64,000 nt of DNA from an uncultured Armatimonadota bacterium (GCA_903927345.1 CAIYMO010000011.1:1-64000); one strand, 5' to 3'. Numbered from the stretch's first letter, positions 49,824 to 59,375 are shown. Notes: generated by a model not told the origin, from the letters alone. Program-made: numbers and translations.

Positions 49824-50514
49824 GACGGGTCGTTCGACGTTCAATTCGCTTTTCGAAGCTCTCGCCAACGACGATCCGATTGACATAAATCGATGGAGTG
49901 TGGATTTGGTCAGCGTCAAGCTCTCCAACTTCAACCAACTCCTCAACTTCGGCGATGCAGACCTTTCCGGCGGTCGCCATCATGGGGTTAAAGTTTCGTG
50001 CGGTCTTTCGGTAGATGAGGTTCCCAGATCGGTCTGCCTTCCAAGCTTTGACGATGGACAGATCGGCAACCAACCCGGTCTCCATCACGAAGTCTTCGCC
50101 GTTAAACTGGCGAGTCTCTTTGCCGTCTGCGACAAGCGTGCCGAATCCCGTCTTTGTGTAGAAGGCGGGGATACCGGCACCACCGGCGCGGATCCGCTCA
50201 GCCAATGTTCCCTGGGGGTTGAACTCTAGCTCCAACTCACCTGAAAGATATTGGCGCTCGAACTCGGCGTTCTCGCCGACGTAGCTGCTCACCATCTTCT
50301 TGATCTGCTTGGTCTGCAGAAGTAGTCCCAAACCGAAGTCGTCAACACCACAGTTGTTGCTGATGACGGTGATGTCTTTGACACCCGAATCTCGTAGAGC
50401 GACGATGAGGTGTTCTGCGATTCCGCAAAGTCCGAAGCCTCCCGACATGATCGTCATTCCGTCAAAAAGGAGACCTTCGAGGGCTTTCTCGGCGCTGGGA
50501 AAAACCTTGTTCAT
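49813..50514 (-). CDS. scoA: 3-oxoacid CoA-transferase subunit A
   Basis: A 233-residue alpha subunit with [23 protein letters not shown], and the [22 protein letters not shown] segment. It needs subunit B (47857-48519) to be active. No Shine-Dalgarno precedes ATG 50514; TACACT lies 10 nt upstream on the same strand, suggesting a very short leader. Confidence 0.94.
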   Translation of the reverse strand: MNKVFPSAEKALEGLLFDGMTIMSGGFGLCGIAEHLIVALRDSGVKDITVISNNCGVDDFGLGLLLQTKQIKKMVSSYVGENAEFERQYLSGELELEFNPQGTLAERIRAGGAGIPAFYTKTGFGTLVADGKETRQFNGEDFVMETGLVADLSIVKAWKADRSGNLIYRKTARNFNPMMATAGKVCIAEVEELVEVGELDADQIHTPSIYVNRIVVGESFEKRIERRTTRPKE

Positions 50515-50568
50515 CGTAGCTGTAAGTGTACACGTTCGGACTGCCGTGCCTTGTGCAACGACATCGGA

Positions 50569-50895
50569 CTAGAAGTCGTCGTCGAGTTTGCCTTCTAAAT
50601 CGGCTTCGAGCATTTCTTCCATATCATCGGCAACATCTTCGTCTGCTGCCCTTCCCAGTTCGCGGACGAGTTCTCTCATCTCCGTGGTGGACTCGGGCTC
50701 TCCAAAGTGCTCCAAGCGGTCGGCAATTTCGTCGATGCGATCGTCTTCAGTCCGGAACTTCCCGGGTCGGCTGACCAACTTCTCTCCACGCGGACTTTTG
50801 CAGTGGTCACATTCGACCGAGGCGTCCGCCGTCATCCCGACCAAAGCGCGGTATTTGCGCCCACAGTCGAGACAACGGTATTCAAAGATCGGCAT
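50569..50895 (-). CDS. FmdB-type zinc ribbon protein with acidic tail
   Basis: 108 residues. The N-terminal M-P-I-F-E-Y-R-C-L-D-C and C29-D-H-C32 form a zinc ribbon of the FmdB family, whose role is poorly known. The last 60 residues are strongly acidic and helical (D-E-D-V-A-D-D-M-E-E-M-L-E-A-D-L). It lies 4 bp downstream of the thioredoxin reductase gene and is probably co-expressed. Confidence 0.83.
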   Translation of the reverse strand: MPIFEYRCLDCGRKYRALVGMTADASVECDHCKSPRGEKLVSRPGKFRTEDDRIDEIADRLEHFGEPESTTEMRELVRELGRAADEDVADDMEEMLEADLEGKLDDDF

Positions 50896-50899
50896 TCAG

Positions 50900-51832
50900 T
50901 TAAGCGTGGTGCGAAAGCCAACGTTCAGCGTCAATCGCTGCCATACAACCCGATCCGGCCGCGGTGATCGCTTGTCGGTACGTCGAGTCGCTGATGTCTC
51001 CGGCTGCAAAGACTCCCTCAATGTTGGTTCGAGTGGTTCCTGGCTGGACGAGCAGGTAGCCGGTTTCGTCCATGTCCAGAATTCCCTTGAAAAGATCACT
51101 GTTCGGCTTGTGCCCGATGGCAATGAATACGCCATCAAGATCGAGGTTGCTCAACTCCCCGGTGACCGTGTCCTTCAGTCGGACAGAGCTGACCTTAGGG
51201 AATGGCTCGGTTTGCCCAAGAATCTCGTCTACGGCTGAGTTGTAGATCACCTCAACCTTGGGGTTGTTCAAAACTCGATCAACCATGATTTTGCTTGCTC
51301 TGAACTCGTCCCGTCGGTGAATCAGATAAACCTTGCTAGCATGCTTGGTGAGGTAATCAGCCTCTTCCATAGCGGTGTCTCCGCCGCCAACAACCGCAAC
51401 AACCTTCCCACGGAAGAAGAAGCCATCGCAGGTTGCGCATGCGCTCACACCGTAGCCACCAAAGGTCACCTCGGATTCCAATCCAAGCCACTTCGCGCTG
51501 GCACCCGTGCTGACGATGATTGTGTTCGCCTGGTACTCCTTCTCACCAACCCATGCGCGGAAGGGACGCTGGGAAAAATCGACTTGGTCGACGTGCTCGT
51601 GAATCACTTCGGTGCCAAATCGCTCGGCTTGCTTCTTAAAGAGCTCCATCATTTCTGGTCCCATGATCCCCTCAGGAAAGCCCGGATAGTTCTCGACGTC
51701 AGTCGTGATGGTGAGCTGCCCACCAGGCTGCGAACCAGCGAGAACGACCGGATTGAGGTCTGCACGAGCGGCATAAAGTGCGGCCGTATAGCCTGCAGGA
51801 CCGGAACCGATGATGAGCACGTTGTGAACCAT
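50900..51832 (-). CDS. trxB: Thioredoxin reductase
   Basis: A 310-residue flavoenzyme passing electrons from NADPH to thioredoxin. FAD motif G-S-G-P-A-G-Y-T-A-A, redox pair C132-A-T-C135, NADPH motif G-G-G-D-T-A-M-E-E-A and the H-R-R-D-E-F-R-A-S segment are intact. AGGGA lies shortly before ATG 51832. It is followed by the zinc ribbon gene. Confidence 0.96.
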   Translation of the reverse strand: MVHNVLIIGSGPAGYTAALYAARADLNPVVLAGSQPGGQLTITTDVENYPGFPEGIMGPEMMELFKKQAERFGTEVIHEHVDQVDFSQRPFRAWVGEKEYQANTIIVSTGASAKWLGLESEVTFGGYGVSACATCDGFFFRGKVVAVVGGGDTAMEEADYLTKHASKVYLIHRRDEFRASKIMVDRVLNNPKVEVIYNSAVDEILGQTEPFPKVSSVRLKDTVTGELSNLDLDGVFIAIGHKPNSDLFKGILDMDETGYLLVQPGTTRTNIEGVFAAGDISDSTYRQAITAAGSGCMAAIDAERWLSHHA

Positions 51833-51896
51833 TTCTATTCCCTAAGGGTACCAGGCAGATGCTCTCGCCTAGGAAGGAGTTCCACCAAACCTGCAA

Positions 51897-51976
51897 GAAC
51901 AATATATGGTACTATTTACCAGATATACAAGTCTAATAAGTAATGCAATAAATTTACAAAGTAATTTATTTAGGTC
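51897..51976. other. AT-rich intergenic segment
   Basis: Roughly three quarters A+T, in sharp contrast to its surroundings. It holds several promoter-like boxes (TATATGG, TAATTT, TATACA) for the divergent trxB and small exported protein genes, but no single convincing -35/-10 pair. Confidence 0.6.
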
Positions 51977-52303
51977 ATGAAAATGATCTCTAAGGTACTT
52001 TCAATCTCGGCATCCTTCCTTCTCGTCGGCATCGCCGTTGCAGTGCGTCCCCAAGTGACCTGGCTCAACGTGGAGATGTTCGTCGGAGCAAATGCGACCT
52101 ACGTCCACGCCGACACAATTCCGGCTATTAAGGCGGAGAAAGCCCAAGGTGTCAAAACCTGGGTGGTCTTCGGAACCTCTCCTACAAACCGCGGAAAGCC
52201 TGATAACTCAGGCGTTGGTTGGCCATCAACGGGCAAGGTGATCTACTTCGCGACTCCAGCAGAGGCGAGCATTTGCGGTTCTATGATCGACGCAATCCAA
52301 TAG
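51977..52303 (+). CDS. Small exported protein of unknown function
   Basis: 108 residues with a signal peptide (SISASFLLVGIAVAVRP) and a short mature part containing two conserved-looking Gly/Pro-rich turns and one Cys. No family recognised. It is isolated between trxB and the photolyase gene and preceded by an 80-bp AT-rich stretch. ATG 51983 is an alternative start. Confidence 0.6.
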   Translation: MKMISKVLSISASFLLVGIAVAVRPQVTWLNVEMFVGANATYVHADTIPAIKAEKAQGVKTWVVFGTSPTNRGKPDNSGVGWPSTGKVIYFATPAEASICGSMIDAIQ

Positions 52304-52325
52304 AAAGCGCAGGTGACCCTGCGGG

Positions 52326-53711
52326 TTACGATTCGCTTTGCTTTGAGAGGAGTTTGATCGCAAGTTCCTTCTGAACCATGTGATCAACAACCTCAGGAAC
52401 GTAGCCTGCCTTGGCCCGTACTTCTGGAGACGGCTTGTGGATGTCTCCAGAAATGCCTCGTAACTCCGGCACCCACTCTCGGATAAAGGTGCCCTCAGCG
52501 TCAAATTTCACGCTCTGGAGGTACGGATTGAAAATCCGGAAATACGGTTGCGCATCGACTCCGACTGATGCCGCCCACTGCCAACCACCATTGTTGCTTG
52601 CAAGTTCAAAGTCCAACAATTTAGAGGCGAAATACGCCTCACCCTTGCGGTAGTCAACCAAAAGGTCTTTGGTCAAGAACGACGCGACGATCATGCGTAG
52701 TCGGTTATGCATCCAACCGGTCTCGGCAAAGCATCGCATCGCTGCATCGACGATTGGGTAGCCCGTCTGACCAGCCTTCCATATCTCGAACATCTCGTCG
52801 GTGCCAGGCCATTCGAGGTCTTGGTACGAGGAATTGAAGGTCCCTTCTACAACATGTGGGAAGTTCGCCAAGACGTCGGCGTAGAACTCCCTCCAGATCA
52901 GTTCGTTGAGCCATTTCTCCGCACCCTTGGACGTTTTTGCGTACGCCTGGCGGAACAGCTCGCGGTTCGAGATAGTCCCGAATCGCAGATCAACAGACAA
53001 GTAGCTGGTTGCCTCAGCGGCGGGGAAATCGCGCATTTCTCCATAAACGTCGATCTTAGGCAGAAAAGTCGCGAGCCGCGCCTTTGCAGCAGTTTCGCCA
53101 GCGGCCAACCAAGGTTGTTTGGCGACGAATCCAATTTCCTCAATACTCCAAGGTCGGAGCAACGATGTCAGTTCTGACACCGGCAGAAGCTTGCTCAGAT
53201 CCGGCGTGTATTCCGCAAAATCCTTCGCGGGGATCAGCGCCGCCTTCCAGGCTTTGCTATAGGGAGTGTAAACCTTAAACGGAGTCCCTGACTGGCTGAG
53301 AACCTCGGTCTTCTGGCGCACAAGATGGTCTTTGCAAGTCTTGAACTGAGTGCCTTGGGCCAGGAGGGCCTCGCGAACCGATCGGTCACGCTTCAGGGCA
53401 CCTGGCTCAAGGTCGTGGGCTGTAAATACTTCATCTGCCATTAGCTCACGGGCCAGTTGCGGGATGAGTTCGACGGGATTCCCATGTCGCACGAGGAGCT
53501 GAGAGCCTTGCTGCTTTAACTTTTCATCAATCTCCCTCAGAGACTGATGAATGAAGTTGACCCGAGTATCGTCCCGATCCAGCGGATCCAGAATCTCGGG
53601 ATCAAAAATGAAAACGACGGCAACCGCATCAGCAGATTCGGTTGCCTCGCATAGCGCTCGGTTGTCAGTAAGGCGCAAATCGCGCCGGATCCAGCAGAGT
53701 GCTCGTTTCAC
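52326..53711 (-). CDS. phr: Deoxyribodipyrimidine photolyase (class I CPD type)
   Basis: A 461-residue flavoprotein that repairs UV-induced pyrimidine dimers with blue light. An N-terminal antenna domain (A-L-C-W-I-R-R-D-L-R-L-T-D-N) is followed by the FAD domain with W-L-N-E-L-I-W-R-E-F-Y and N-N-G-G-W-Q-W-A-A-S-V-G-V-D-A, very close to the E. coli enzyme. GTG 53711 gives the conserved N-terminus; the frame is open further upstream but that extension is unlike the family. It diverges from the aldo/keto reductase gene. Confidence 0.93.
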   Translation of the reverse strand: MKRALCWIRRDLRLTDNRALCEATESADAVAVVFIFDPEILDPLDRDDTRVNFIHQSLREIDEKLKQQGSQLLVRHGNPVELIPQLARELMADEVFTAHDLEPGALKRDRSVREALLAQGTQFKTCKDHLVRQKTEVLSQSGTPFKVYTPYSKAWKAALIPAKDFAEYTPDLSKLLPVSELTSLLRPWSIEEIGFVAKQPWLAAGETAAKARLATFLPKIDVYGEMRDFPAAEATSYLSVDLRFGTISNRELFRQAYAKTSKGAEKWLNELIWREFYADVLANFPHVVEGTFNSSYQDLEWPGTDEMFEIWKAGQTGYPIVDAAMRCFAETGWMHNRLRMIVASFLTKDLLVDYRKGEAYFASKLLDFELASNNGGWQWAASVGVDAQPYFRIFNPYLQSVKFDAEGTFIREWVPELRGISGDIHKPSPEVRAKAGYVPEVVDHMVQKELAIKLLSKQSES

Positions 53712-53743
53712 TGGGTCTTCTACGCAAAGATCCGCCCGGGGGT

Positions 53744-53749
53744 TAAACT
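53744..53749 (+). promoter_or_regulatory. TAAACT box 7 nt before the aldo/keto reductase start (leaderless promoter candidate)
   Basis: TAAACT, CTCGAAC, GTG 53757; no Shine-Dalgarno. Confidence 0.6.
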
Positions 53750-53756
53750 CTCGAAC

Positions 53757-54740
53757 GTGAATTATCGAGCGTATGGTCGCACCGGTTGGCAGATTAGTGA
53801 AGTGTCGTTTGGCGCGTGGGCGATTGGAGGAACTTGGGGGCCAGTGCAAGACGACGAGTCAATGGCGGCTCTGCACAAAGCGCTCGAATGCGGCGTAAAT
53901 TTCATCGATACCGCCGATGTCTACGGTGACGGCCACAGTGAGAGGCTGATTCGGCGACTCCGGAATGAGACCTCCACACCATTCTATGTCGTCACAAAGG
54001 CTGGCCGACGCCTGAACCCCCATGTTGCGGACGGCTACACGGCGGAAAATCTCGAGGCCTTTGTGGATCGCTCGCGAGAGAACCTTGGCATGGACACGTT
54101 GGACCTTGTCCAGCTACATTGCCCTCCCACCGACGTGTATTACCGTCCCGAAGTCTTTGAAGCCCTGGAATCACTCAAAACAGCGGGCAAGATTCGGCAC
54201 TGGGGTGTAAGCGTCGAGCGAGTTGAGGAAGCACTAAAAGCGATGGAATACCCCGGCTGTCAGTCGGTCCAAATCATCTTCAACGCATTCCGCCAGCGAC
54301 CATCTGAGTTATTCTTGTCGCAGGCCAAAGCAAAGCAGGTTGGCGTTTTAGCGCGACTGCCGTTGAGCAGTGGAATGTTGACTGGAAAGATGAGCTCAGC
54401 CTCCACTTTCGCCCCTGACGACCACCGCGCGTTCAACCGCGACGGCGCCGGGTTCGATAAGGGCGAAACGTTCTCTGGGATTCCGTTCGAAGTTGGACTC
54501 GAAGCTGTCGAGGTTCTCCGACCGCTCTTGCCAGCAGGCATGTCAATGGCCGAGTTTGCTCTGAAATGGATTCTGATGCACGACGGAGTCACGGCCGTGA
54601 TTCCAGGCGGAAAGCGTGCCGAACAAGTCGAGATGAACTGTGCAAGTTCCGACGTGCCTGATCTCAGTCCGGAAGTGATGGTCAGCGTAAAAGCGGTTTA
54701 CGATCGACTGATCCGGGCTCACGTGCAAGATCGCTGGTGA
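53757..54740 (+). CDS. Aldo/keto reductase
   Basis: A 327-residue TIM-barrel NADPH oxidoreductase. The catalytic tetrad is visible: D in F-I-D-T-A-D-V-Y-G, the Tyr of that motif, K in V-V-T-K-A-G, and H in V-Q-L-H-C-P. The C-terminal I-P-G-G-K-R-A-E-Q cofactor loop is typical. It belongs with the YghZ/auxin-induced-protein-like subgroup. The substrate is not predictable. Confidence 0.92.
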   Translation: MNYRAYGRTGWQISEVSFGAWAIGGTWGPVQDDESMAALHKALECGVNFIDTADVYGDGHSERLIRRLRNETSTPFYVVTKAGRRLNPHVADGYTAENLEAFVDRSRENLGMDTLDLVQLHCPPTDVYYRPEVFEALESLKTAGKIRHWGVSVERVEEALKAMEYPGCQSVQIIFNAFRQRPSELFLSQAKAKQVGVLARLPLSSGMLTGKMSSASTFAPDDHRAFNRDGAGFDKGETFSGIPFEVGLEAVEVLRPLLPAGMSMAEFALKWILMHDGVTAVIPGGKRAEQVEMNCASSDVPDLSPEVMVSVKAVYDRLIRAHVQDRW

Positions 54741-54743
54741 GGC

Positions 54744-54749
54744 TAAACT
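54744..54749 (+). promoter_or_regulatory. TAAACT box 6 nt before tilS (leaderless promoter candidate)
   Basis: TAAACT, TTAAGG, GTG 54756. It lies in the 15-bp gap behind the aldo/keto reductase gene, so tilS may have its own transcript. Confidence 0.55.
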
Positions 54750-54755
54750 TTAAGG

Positions 54756-56156
54756 GTGCTTGAGAGACTTCGGAGACACTTAACCGAGACCGGCCTGATC
54801 TCCGAAGGGTCCCGCCTGCTTGTTGGATACAGCGGCGGGGCGGATAGCACCTGCCTAGTCCATCTTCTCCAGGCGCTGAATGTTGATTTCGTTGCTGCGC
54901 ACCTCCACCACGGCCAGCGAGTCGAAGCGGATAAGGAGATGGCTCTCTGCGAGGCCTTCTGCCAATCCATCGATGTGCCATTTGTGAGCGGACGTGCAGA
55001 CGTCCCGCGAATGTCGCGCGACCTCAAGATTGGGCTAGAGGAAGCCGGCCGAATGGCGCGGTACAACTTTTTGAACCAAGCTGCACGACGCTTGGAATGC
55101 GATCTCATCGCAACCGCACACACCGCAACCGATTCAGTTGAAACGATTCTGTTCAACCTCGTCCGTGGCACCGGACCAAGCGGATTGGCCGGCATCCAAG
55201 GACTTCGCGACGGGCTCCTTCGGCCGATGCTCCCATTCACTCGGGCAGAGACCGTGGAGTATTGCGAGCAAAATGGGCTCTGGTTCCATAACGATCCCGC
55301 GAATGAGTCGATGGACTTCTCTCGGGCCCGAATCCGACATCGCATTTCCCCGGAGCTTGCACTTGTCAATCCAAACTATGAAACCGCCATCCTGAGGTGC
55401 GCTTCAATCTTGAGCGAGGAGGATCAGTTCCTCAACGGTGCAGCCGCCAGTGCCTTGGAACGTGCCGAGCTCCCGCTGAACGGGGAACTTGCCTTCCTCA
55501 CTCGGGACGCCGAAATTGCCTTCGACCGAAACGTGATGAATTCGTTGCCTCCGGTGCTCTTCAAACGTGCCTGCCGCCTCGCCTTCCAAGCGCTTGGAGC
55601 TTCGATTGACTACGATCAGACGGAACTACTCGCAAAAGGATTTTCAACAATCGAGAGCGGATCTGTGACTGCTGACGGCGGTGTCGTTGTTGCGGAGTGG
55701 GATGAAAAAACTCTTCACTTCCGCCAGCTCCAACCAACTGAACCATTCCGCTTCAAACTCACCTGCCCCGGTGAGACTGAGAGTGAGGAGTTCGGTTGGA
55801 AAATCTCGGCTTATCATTCCCCCGCCTCGGAAACTCGGAACGAGAGAACGAAGCTGCGCGTCGAACTGAGCATAGCCAAAACGCAAGGTGAACTTTATTT
55901 CCGATCTGCTCAACCTGGAGACGCCATGCAACCTCTAGGATTTGAGGGGAATCGAAAGCTGAGCGACTTGCTCTCCGAGGCAAAACTGACGAGAGCGGCA
56001 AGGTCTCGATTACCGATTATCTGCGACTTTGTGGGTCCAATTTGGGCACCCGGAGTGTGTTTATCGCACAGAATAGATAAAGAACCCGAGTGTGAGCGGG
56101 TGTTGGTGCTTGAGTTTGAACCGATAATGAGTTCCACGAAAGGTAGCAACGACTGA
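54756..56156 (+). CDS. tilS: tRNA(Ile)-lysidine synthetase
   Basis: A 466-residue enzyme that modifies C34 of the tRNA-Ile CAU anticodon to lysidine, so that it reads AUA. The PP-loop S-G-G-A-D-S is at 26-31, followed by A-H-L-H-H-G-Q-R, T-A-H-T-A-T-D-S-V-E-T, and R-G-T-G-P-S-G-L-A-G-I. C-terminal TilS substrate-binding domains with the R-P-G-D-type turn (A-Q-P-G-D-A-M-Q-P) are present. tilS next to ftsH is a common order; hpt is missing between them. Confidence 0.94.
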   Translation: MLERLRRHLTETGLISEGSRLLVGYSGGADSTCLVHLLQALNVDFVAAHLHHGQRVEADKEMALCEAFCQSIDVPFVSGRADVPRMSRDLKIGLEEAGRMARYNFLNQAARRLECDLIATAHTATDSVETILFNLVRGTGPSGLAGIQGLRDGLLRPMLPFTRAETVEYCEQNGLWFHNDPANESMDFSRARIRHRISPELALVNPNYETAILRCASILSEEDQFLNGAAASALERAELPLNGELAFLTRDAEIAFDRNVMNSLPPVLFKRACRLAFQALGASIDYDQTELLAKGFSTIESGSVTADGGVVVAEWDEKTLHFRQLQPTEPFRFKLTCPGETESEEFGWKISAYHSPASETRNERTKLRVELSIAKTQGELYFRSAQPGDAMQPLGFEGNRKLSDLLSEAKLTRAARSRLPIICDFVGPIWAPGVCLSHRIDKEPECERVLVLEFEPIMSSTKGSND

Positions 56157-56198
56157 CGCCGAAAACGCGTATTTGAGCTTACATCTGTTGGAGAAACA

Positions 56199-58160
56199 TT
56201 GAGAAATAACCGAAATGCCCTGTTCGCCGTGGTGTCACTGATCGTGGTGTCGCTACTTGTGATGATGGTGGCAAATCCAAACAATCTTCGCCTCGCGGGA
56301 AAGACTGAGACTTGGGACAACGCTAAATTCTACGATCGCCTCGACAAAGGCGAAATCGCAGAAGTCACTTGGCGTGGTCGAGAAATTTCAGGCAAAGATT
56401 CTAAGGGAGATAGCTTTGAATTCAACTGGGCCGAGCAAAACTCTGAAGCCGGCAAGCTGTTGATGGGTCGAATTGAGAAGCAAAACGAATCGCTTCAAAA
56501 GGCTGGCAAAGCCGGCATCCCTGTCAAGCTCGAAGAAAACACCGCTGGTAATGCGCTCGTCGGTCTTCTTTCGTTCTTGGCGCCGATGCTGCTCGTCGGC
56601 TTGATGTTCTACTTCCTGGTGTTCCGAGCCGCTCAGCAAAATGGCAACCAAGCGATGAGCTTTGGCAAGAGCAAGGCGCGCCGAGTTGGCGAAAGTGGGC
56701 CTAAGGTCACCTTCGATGACGTCGCAGGAATTGACGAAGCCAAGCAAGAGCTGTTTGAGGTCGTTGACTTCCTTAAGAACACCAAGAAGTATGCGGCTCT
56801 CGGAGCGAAGATTCCAAAGGGAATCCTGCTGACGGGCCCTCCCGGTGTTGGCAAGACCCACTTGGCTCGCGCAATCGCAGGCGAAGCCGGAGTGCCGTTC
56901 TTCCATATTTCTGGTTCTGACTTCGTTGAAATGTTCGTCGGTGTTGGTGCCGCACGCGTTCGAGATCTATTCGAAACCGCAAAAGCACACCGACCTTCCT
57001 TGATCTTCGTTGACGAAATCGACGCTGTTGGACGACAGCGTGGCGCCGGAATGGGTGGTGGTCACGACGAGCGAGAGCAAACCCTTAACCAACTTCTGGT
57101 TGAAATGGACGGCTTCGATCCCAACAGTGGAGTCATCATGATCGCGGCAACAAACCGCCCCGATGTCCTTGATCCAGCCCTCCTCCGACCGGGTCGATTC
57201 GACCGACAGATCGTTGTCGATGCTCCTGACCAAACCGGTCGAAAGGCAATCCTCAACATTCACGCGAAGGGCAAGCCGCTTGACAGCGATGTTGATATCG
57301 ATACCCTCGCCAAGCGAACCCCAGGCTTCACGGGTGCCGATCTGGCAAACACCTTGAACGAAGGTGCGCTCTTGGCTGCACGCCATAACCGAACCAAGAT
57401 CGGTATGCAGGATCTCGAAGAGGCACTCGACAGAGTCATCGCCGGACCTCAACGCAAGAGCCGAATCATGGACTCGGAAGAGCGTCAGGTCATCGCGTTC
57501 CACGAAGCGGGACACGCGGTTATCGGTGAGGTTCTGGAACACTCCGACAACGTCCACAAGGTCACAATTCTTCCTCGCGGGATGTCGCTGGGTTCAACCT
57601 GGCACATGCCTGATCAAGACAAGTACTTGGTCTCGAAAGAAGAACTCCTCGACGATATCACGTCGCTCCTCGGCGGACGTGTCGCCGAAGAACTTGCATT
57701 TGGACGAGTTTGGACGGGAGCTTCCAACGACCTTCAGCGAGTCACGGCTATCGCACGAGCGATGGTCACCAAGTACGGCATGAGCGAGAAGCTCGGAACG
57801 CTGGCGATCGGCGCGTCGCGAGAGAACCCGTTCTTGGGCCGCGACTACTACGAAGAGCGAAACTACTCAGAGGACGTCGCTAAGGCGATTGATGAAGAAG
57901 TTCACGCAATTGTTGATCGATGCCGATCTCGAGCCATCGAGATCTTGACATCACACAAAGCTCAGCTAGATGCGGTTGTCGCAGCACTGCTCGAGCGAGA
58001 GACTTTGGACCGTGAGGAATTCCTCGCGGTGATGGAAGGAAGAGAGCTCCCAGCCTTGAAACAGGTTGAAGAGCCTCCTGTTGCGACCGAAGTTAAGGAG
58101 GCCGAAAAGCCTTCGACACCAGCAAAAACGCCCCCAAGGTTAGAACCTGGGACAATTTGA
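56199..58160 (+). CDS. ftsH: ATP-dependent zinc metalloprotease FtsH
   Basis: A 653-residue membrane AAA+ protease. Helices lie at about 8-25 and 119-142, with a periplasmic domain between. Walker A G-P-P-G-V-G-K-T is 213-220, Walker B I-F-V-D-E-I-D about 269-275, the second region of homology follows ([16 protein letters not shown]), and the zinc site H-E-A-G-H is 435-439. It degrades damaged membrane proteins and short-lived regulators. TTG 56199 is set by GGAG at 56190-56193. The tail is Pro/Lys-rich. Confidence 0.97.
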   Translation: MRNNRNALFAVVSLIVVSLLVMMVANPNNLRLAGKTETWDNAKFYDRLDKGEIAEVTWRGREISGKDSKGDSFEFNWAEQNSEAGKLLMGRIEKQNESLQKAGKAGIPVKLEENTAGNALVGLLSFLAPMLLVGLMFYFLVFRAAQQNGNQAMSFGKSKARRVGESGPKVTFDDVAGIDEAKQELFEVVDFLKNTKKYAALGAKIPKGILLTGPPGVGKTHLARAIAGEAGVPFFHISGSDFVEMFVGVGAARVRDLFETAKAHRPSLIFVDEIDAVGRQRGAGMGGGHDEREQTLNQLLVEMDGFDPNSGVIMIAATNRPDVLDPALLRPGRFDRQIVVDAPDQTGRKAILNIHAKGKPLDSDVDIDTLAKRTPGFTGADLANTLNEGALLAARHNRTKIGMQDLEEALDRVIAGPQRKSRIMDSEERQVIAFHEAGHAVIGEVLEHSDNVHKVTILPRGMSLGSTWHMPDQDKYLVSKEELLDDITSLLGGRVAEELAFGRVWTGASNDLQRVTAIARAMVTKYGMSEKLGTLAIGASRENPFLGRDYYEERNYSEDVAKAIDEEVHAIVDRCRSRAIEILTSHKAQLDAVVAALLERETLDREEFLAVMEGRELPALKQVEEPPVATEVKEAEKPSTPAKTPPRLEPGTI

Positions 58161-58169
58161 GTTAACATT

Positions 58170-58203
58170 GCGGGACTGAATGCTTTACAGTCCCGCTTTG
58201 CTT
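58170..58203 (+). terminator. Terminator after ftsH, overlapping the next promoter
   Basis: GCGGGACTG (58170-58178) pairs with CAGTCCCGC (58188-58196) around a 9-nt loop, followed by TTTGCTTTCT. Its loop and right arm contain the -35 box of the following promoter. Confidence 0.88.
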
Positions 58204-58213
58204 TCTGTATAAT
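58184..58213 (+). promoter_or_regulatory. Sigma-70-type promoter for the TPR gene
   Basis: TTTACA (58184-58189), 18 nt, TATAAT (58208-58213). The predicted start leaves a leader of about 14 nt before ATG 58234, without a Shine-Dalgarno. Confidence 0.7.
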
Positions 58214-58233
58214 CGGCGAACACATCATTTTCC

Positions 58234-58578
58234 ATGGACATTGAGGATCTGTATCAAAAGGGTTTCCAGCAGCGATGCGAAGGGAACTATCCGGACGCGA
58301 AAGCGACTCTGAGTCGCGTTCTCGCGGCTGATCCTAACCATGTCAACGCTCGACACCAGCTTGCCCTGATCGTCGGCTTTGAAGGTGATTTCGATTGCTC
58401 GCTAGCCGCGCTTGAGGCTCTCGCAAGGCAGTTCCCACAGAATCTAGACGTGCGATACGACTTCGCAATGACCCAAATGATGTTGGGAGATTACGAAGGA
58501 GCATGTGCTCAGCTCAAGTTCATCCTGAGTGTTGACCCGAACCACGAAAAGGCAAAGCAACAAGCCATCTACTGTTGA
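58234..58578 (+). CDS. Small TPR-repeat protein
   Basis: 114 residues forming about three tetratricopeptide repeats (Y-P-D-A-K-A-T-L-S-R-V-L-A-A-D-P-N-H and Y-E-G-A-C-A-Q-L-K-F-I-L-S-V-D-P-N-H are clear repeat B-helix ends). A soluble protein-interaction module; no partner is indicated. It has its own promoter and lies 50 bp before ruvC. Confidence 0.82.
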   Translation: MDIEDLYQKGFQQRCEGNYPDAKATLSRVLAADPNHVNARHQLALIVGFEGDFDCSLAALEALARQFPQNLDVRYDFAMTQMMLGDYEGACAQLKFILSVDPNHEKAKQQAIYC

Positions 58579-58628
58579 TCCCTCTTTTGTAGGATTCACA
58601 GTCCAATTGTCTTCGCGGAACTCCGCCT

Positions 58629-59099
58629 ATGCTCATTTTAGGAATTGACCCCGGCCTCGAACGCGTCGGCTTTGGCGTTGTCCGGCGGGTGGGGTCCAAA
58701 CTCGAATGCCTCGACTATGGGCTGATCAAAACGCCCAAGATCGCCCTACCAGAACGCCTGCTTATGGTCCACGAAGGCGTCGTCGAGTTGATCGACAAAC
58801 ACAAGCCGGATGCAATCGCCACCGAACGGCTACTCTTCACCAAGAACGTGACGACGGCAATGGATGTGGCTAAGTCTCTCGGAACAATCCTACTGGCTTC
58901 CTCAAAGACCGGTGTGCCTTGGACGGAATACTCCCCACCGGAGATCAAGCAAGCCGTAGTTGGGCACGGAGGGGCTGACAAAAAGCAAGTCACCTTCATG
59001 GTGCGCCGGCTTCTTGCCCTTAAAGAAGACCCAAAACCGGACGATGTCGCAGACGCACTAGCAATTGCGATCTGTCACGCGTTTAAAGCCCCGCGTTAG
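58629..59099 (+). CDS. ruvC: Holliday junction resolvase RuvC
   Basis: 156 residues. The catalytic acids are D7 (G-I-D-P-G), E66 (A-T-E-R-L), and D139 with D142 (D-V-A-D-A-L-A). It cuts four-way junctions with RuvAB, whose genes are not in the window. It converges with the next small gene, sharing 4 bp at the stops. Confidence 0.95.
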   Translation: MLILGIDPGLERVGFGVVRRVGSKLECLDYGLIKTPKIALPERLLMVHEGVVELIDKHKPDAIATERLLFTKNVTTAMDVAKSLGTILLASSKTGVPWTEYSPPEIKQAVVGHGGADKKQVTFMVRRLLALKEDPKPDDVADALAIAICHAFKAPR

Positions 59100-59326
59100 G
59101 CCTTGTGCTGGCGACCAACAACCACGAACGCTCCATTGAGCGCCTTGGATTTGCTAACGTGGAAAATCGGCTCATATCCAAGCGTTTCCATCTCGGTGAT
59201 GTACCGCAAGTCAGCTTGATCAATCAGAACCTCGCCGAGACCTTCGACGTTACAATAGCCTCGATCTTCAGGGCGTCCAAGCTCGTCTACTGAAACTCGG
59301 AAGATATTTTCTCGGATCTGCGTCAT
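59096..59326 (-). CDS. Small protein of unknown function
   Basis: 76 residues beginning M-T-Q-I-R-E-N-I-F-R-V. AGGA lies 6 nt before ATG 59326, and a TAAAAT box lies further up on the same strand (within 59348-59356). The sequence is soluble, with alternating strands and helices, and no known motif. The clear ribosome-binding site and a compact fold pattern support a real gene. Confidence 0.65.
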   Translation of the reverse strand: MTQIRENIFRVSVDELGRPEDRGYCNVEGLGEVLIDQADLRYITEMETLGYEPIFHVSKSKALNGAFVVVGRQHKA

Positions 59327-59369
59327 GGCTTTCCTAAGATTCTGACAGATTTTATTCGGGTGTGCGAGA

Positions 59370-59375
59370 TAACCT
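59370..59375 (+). promoter_or_regulatory. TAACCT box 7 nt before the lactonase-like gene (leaderless promoter candidate)
   Basis: TAACCT, ATTTGGA, ATG 59383. It supports ATG 59383 as start over GTG 59362. Confidence 0.55.
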
